From Rhizobium leucaenae USDA 9039 (GTDB taxonomy: Bacteria > Pseudomonadota > Alphaproteobacteria > Rhizobiales > Rhizobiaceae): a stretch of DNA of 64,000 bases. How positions within the stretch are numbered: position 1 is the stretch's first letter; each line of letters starts with the position of its first letter. The stretch spans positions 232,619-296,618 of the forward strand of contig NZ_AUFB01000007.1 of assembly GCF_000426285.1 (NCBI RefSeq). Direction: 5' to 3'. Positions 62,621-64,000 of this stretch are shown here, piece after piece. The notes beneath the pieces were generated by a model. The model saw only the letters and a list, made by a program, of their open reading frames with translations, did not search any database and had not been told where the DNA came from. The position numbers were made by a program, and so were the translations under genes.

Positions 62621-63709
62621 ATGGTGACGACGGGAAGCCCGCCGTCACACCGCGCCGTCGGGCTGCCCGCCGTGCGAGCAGCCCGACGGCGCTCGCGTCG
62701 ATCTGCGCCCGCAGCTTCTCGCGCCACGCCACGACGGCGGGTGCTTCGAACGGAATTTCGTCGTCTTCGTCTGTCGGTCGAGGGGCCAGACGAACCACCG
62801 TGCCGCCTTCGAAGAGCGAAACGACCTCTCGGAGATTGTCGTCTAGCTCTTCGGGCGGTACTTCCTCATCCGCGTTTCCACCCGTTGGGACAGTTGGCCT
62901 ACATGTGTGGACTATATACGATTCAGCGGCTTCCGCCGCTTCGCGTATATCGTCTGCCAACATGGCCGCGTCGAGTGCCATCTTCGCCACGCGCAGCGCC
63001 TCTTCCGGCTCCGGCCCCCAGTTGTCGTCCCAGTCCCGCCTCGCCTGTCTCTTCCACGCTTCGATGTCGCCGCCGTTCTCTCCGAACGGCGCGGCGGGGT
63101 CGTAGCGCTGCACCATGATGAGTGGCTCGGCCCATGGCGTATGCCGCCACTGAGGCAACGTCAGGCCAAGCACGATGTTCGACGGCGGTGTCTCGCGCTG
63201 CGTCTTCGGCGCGACGTCGGTCCTGTCCTTTTCCGTGACGACAGGTTTCACGGTTTCGCCCGCTTCCTGCTCGCTGCCCCTCGCTTCCAGCCACTCGTCC
63301 TTCGGCTTCGGACCCTTCCGGCCGCGCTTCAGAACGCGCCGGAGACGGCCGTCGCCGCGTCCGACGTGGACGCGGACGACCTTCTCGCCGGCTTCTTCAA
63401 GCTCCTTCAACAAGCTCTTGAAGATGCCCAGCGGCTGGCAGATCTTCAACCGGCGCGTCGCTTCATACAGCCACACCAGCTCGTCGTCCGTCGCTGCGAG
63501 CGTGTCTGCCGGCTTCGAGCAATACTTGACGATCTCTTCGACTTTCTTGACCGCGCCGTTGTCCTTCCACCACGCACCGGTCATCTGGTGCGTGAACTGC
63601 AAGAACTCCGGCCACAACTTCCCGATGTTGCGCGTCGGCCAGTACAACACATTTGCATGCACATGATACAGCACCTTGTCCGCACCGTACCGCTCTGCGG
63701 ATTCCGACG
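62619..63709 (-). pseudogene. Rolling-circle replication initiator (HUH Rep, pUB110/pC194 type), 5' end lost to IS21
   Basis: About 363 residues of Rep remain. Motif 2, the metal-binding HUH, is LYHVHANVLYW; motif 3 is EEIVKYCSKPAD with the catalytic Tyr and nearby Glu, as in the Rep_1 family. These lie near the present start, so motif 1 and the natural N-terminus are missing. The frame continues into the IS end up to an ATG at 63734, giving ten foreign residues. The long Arg/Glu-rich C-terminal half is not a known domain. Initiation activity is presumably lost. Confidence 0.78.
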
Positions 63710-63796
63710 TGAAGCCGGCCGCCAATCCGATCAAAGACCGGCCACCATTCCGATTTGAAGCCGGCCACCGTTCCGATCAAAGACCGGCCAGTTTTC
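63705..63796 (+). repeat. Four tandem 23-bp repeats at the IS21 left end
   Basis: Units start at 63705, 63728, 63751 and 63774, pattern CGAT-(CAA or TTG)-A-AG-(A or C)-CCGGCCACCxTTC. Units 2 and 4 share CGATCAAAGACCGGCCA; units 1 and 3 share TGAAGCCGGCC. IS21-family ends typically carry several such transposase-binding repeats. Confidence 0.85.
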
Positions 63797-64000
63797 GACA
63801 CTGAACATCACTCCCTGGGTCAGCAACTTTGGCATCAAATACCTCGCGGTGAACGAGGGGATTTTGATGCCGGCAAAGAGAAGGCTGACCATGAGACATT
63901 TGCGACAAATGCTGCGGCTTGCAGCAAGCGGAACCAGCTCGCGTGAGATTGCCGTCGTGTTGGGAATTGCGCGTAGCACGGTGCAGGATAATCTGCAGCG
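63710..64000 (+). mobile_element. IS21-family insertion sequence, left end (continues past the window)
   Basis: Terminal repeats followed by the istA start. A TG at 63710-63711 is a plausible terminus, since IS21 ends begin with TG. The other end and any target duplication are outside the window. Confidence 0.78.
63867..64000 (+). CDS. istA: IS21-family transposase IstA, N-terminal fragment (runs off right edge)
   Basis: 44 complete residues, MPAKRRLTMRHLRQMLRLAAS then GTSSREIAVVLGIARSTVQDNLQR: the N-terminal HTH that binds the terminal repeats, typical of rhizobial IstA. The DDE catalytic domain and istB would follow to the right. Confidence 0.88.
   Translation, partial: MPAKRRLTMRHLRQMLRLAASGTSSREIAVVLGIARSTVQDNLQ

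Larger units (their letters stand above)
55570..63709. mobile_element. Integrated small mobilizable rolling-circle plasmid (boundaries uncertain)
   Basis: From about 55570 the character of the sequence changes: short repeats and structured non-coding DNA, then five tiny rightward genes and a tight leftward operon with a MobV-type relaxase and a rolling-circle Rep. These functions belong together on a small plasmid. No integrase or host-plasmid junction repeat was recognised, and the right end is hidden by an IS21 element. Confidence 0.62.

Noticed and set aside
62907..63758. 283-codon plus-strand open frame across rep
   Set aside because: Antisense to a frame with HUH and catalytic tyrosine motifs.

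Overview
The window looks like a Rhizobiaceae replicon (Rhizobium or a close relative). The support is alphaproteobacterial gene content, codon usage rich in GCC/GGC/CTG, several ABC uptake systems for sugars and amines, an FMN riboswitch directly upstream of a type II lumazine synthase, and B12-dependent MetH. All assignments come from reading the sequence and translations; no database search was possible.

Positions 1-45823 are ordinary chromosome-like or large-replicon DNA. In order they hold: the start of ettA (-); a periplasmic RNase T2; an alpha/beta hydrolase; a DMT exporter; a CaiB/BaiF CoA-transferase overlapping a TPP enzyme; RidA and a TIGR01244 phosphatase/sulfurtransferase-like protein; an aldose-epimerase-like protein; an L,D-transpeptidase; and a ParA-like ATPase. 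A leftward catabolic cluster follows (10905-18347): N-formylglutamate amidohydrolase-like protein, APC permease, glutamine-synthetase-like ligase, aldehyde dehydrogenase and Fe-alcohol dehydrogenase. A VapC toxin-antitoxin pair is wedged inside it. Its likely RpiR regulator and an ABC transporter (SBP, two permeases, ATPase) run rightward. Next come the FMN riboswitch and ribH, a VOC protein, a methyltransferase-GntR pair, an amino-sugar-type ABC operon (26308-31756) with a divergent kinase-GntR pair, metH, an AGE epimerase, and a polysaccharide patch (ATP-grasp TupA-like, flippase, GumK-like glycosyltransferase, polysaccharide lyase).

Positions 45963 to about 54060 hold a defective prophage. 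Its left edge is a clean fusion: the phage portal gene stops mid-protein and runs into the 3' part of a sugar-phosphate isomerase gene, so both are broken. Small and large terminase genes, several small phage genes and a CI/LexA-like repressor remain. The repressor gene has a pair of related 15-bp operator-like sites on each side, suggesting a divergent two-promoter switch. A host-like methyltransferase gene lies inside the remnant.

Positions from about 55570 to 63709 look like an integrated small mobilizable plasmid. They contain a cluster of GCAAGGATTC repeats, five small rightward genes, a leftward operon with a pilin-like protein, two small secreted Ig-like-fold proteins, a MobV/Pre-type relaxase, and a rolling-circle Rep of the HUH type. 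The rep gene is cut off at its 5' end by an IS21-family element whose left end (four 23-bp tandem repeats) and istA start close the window.
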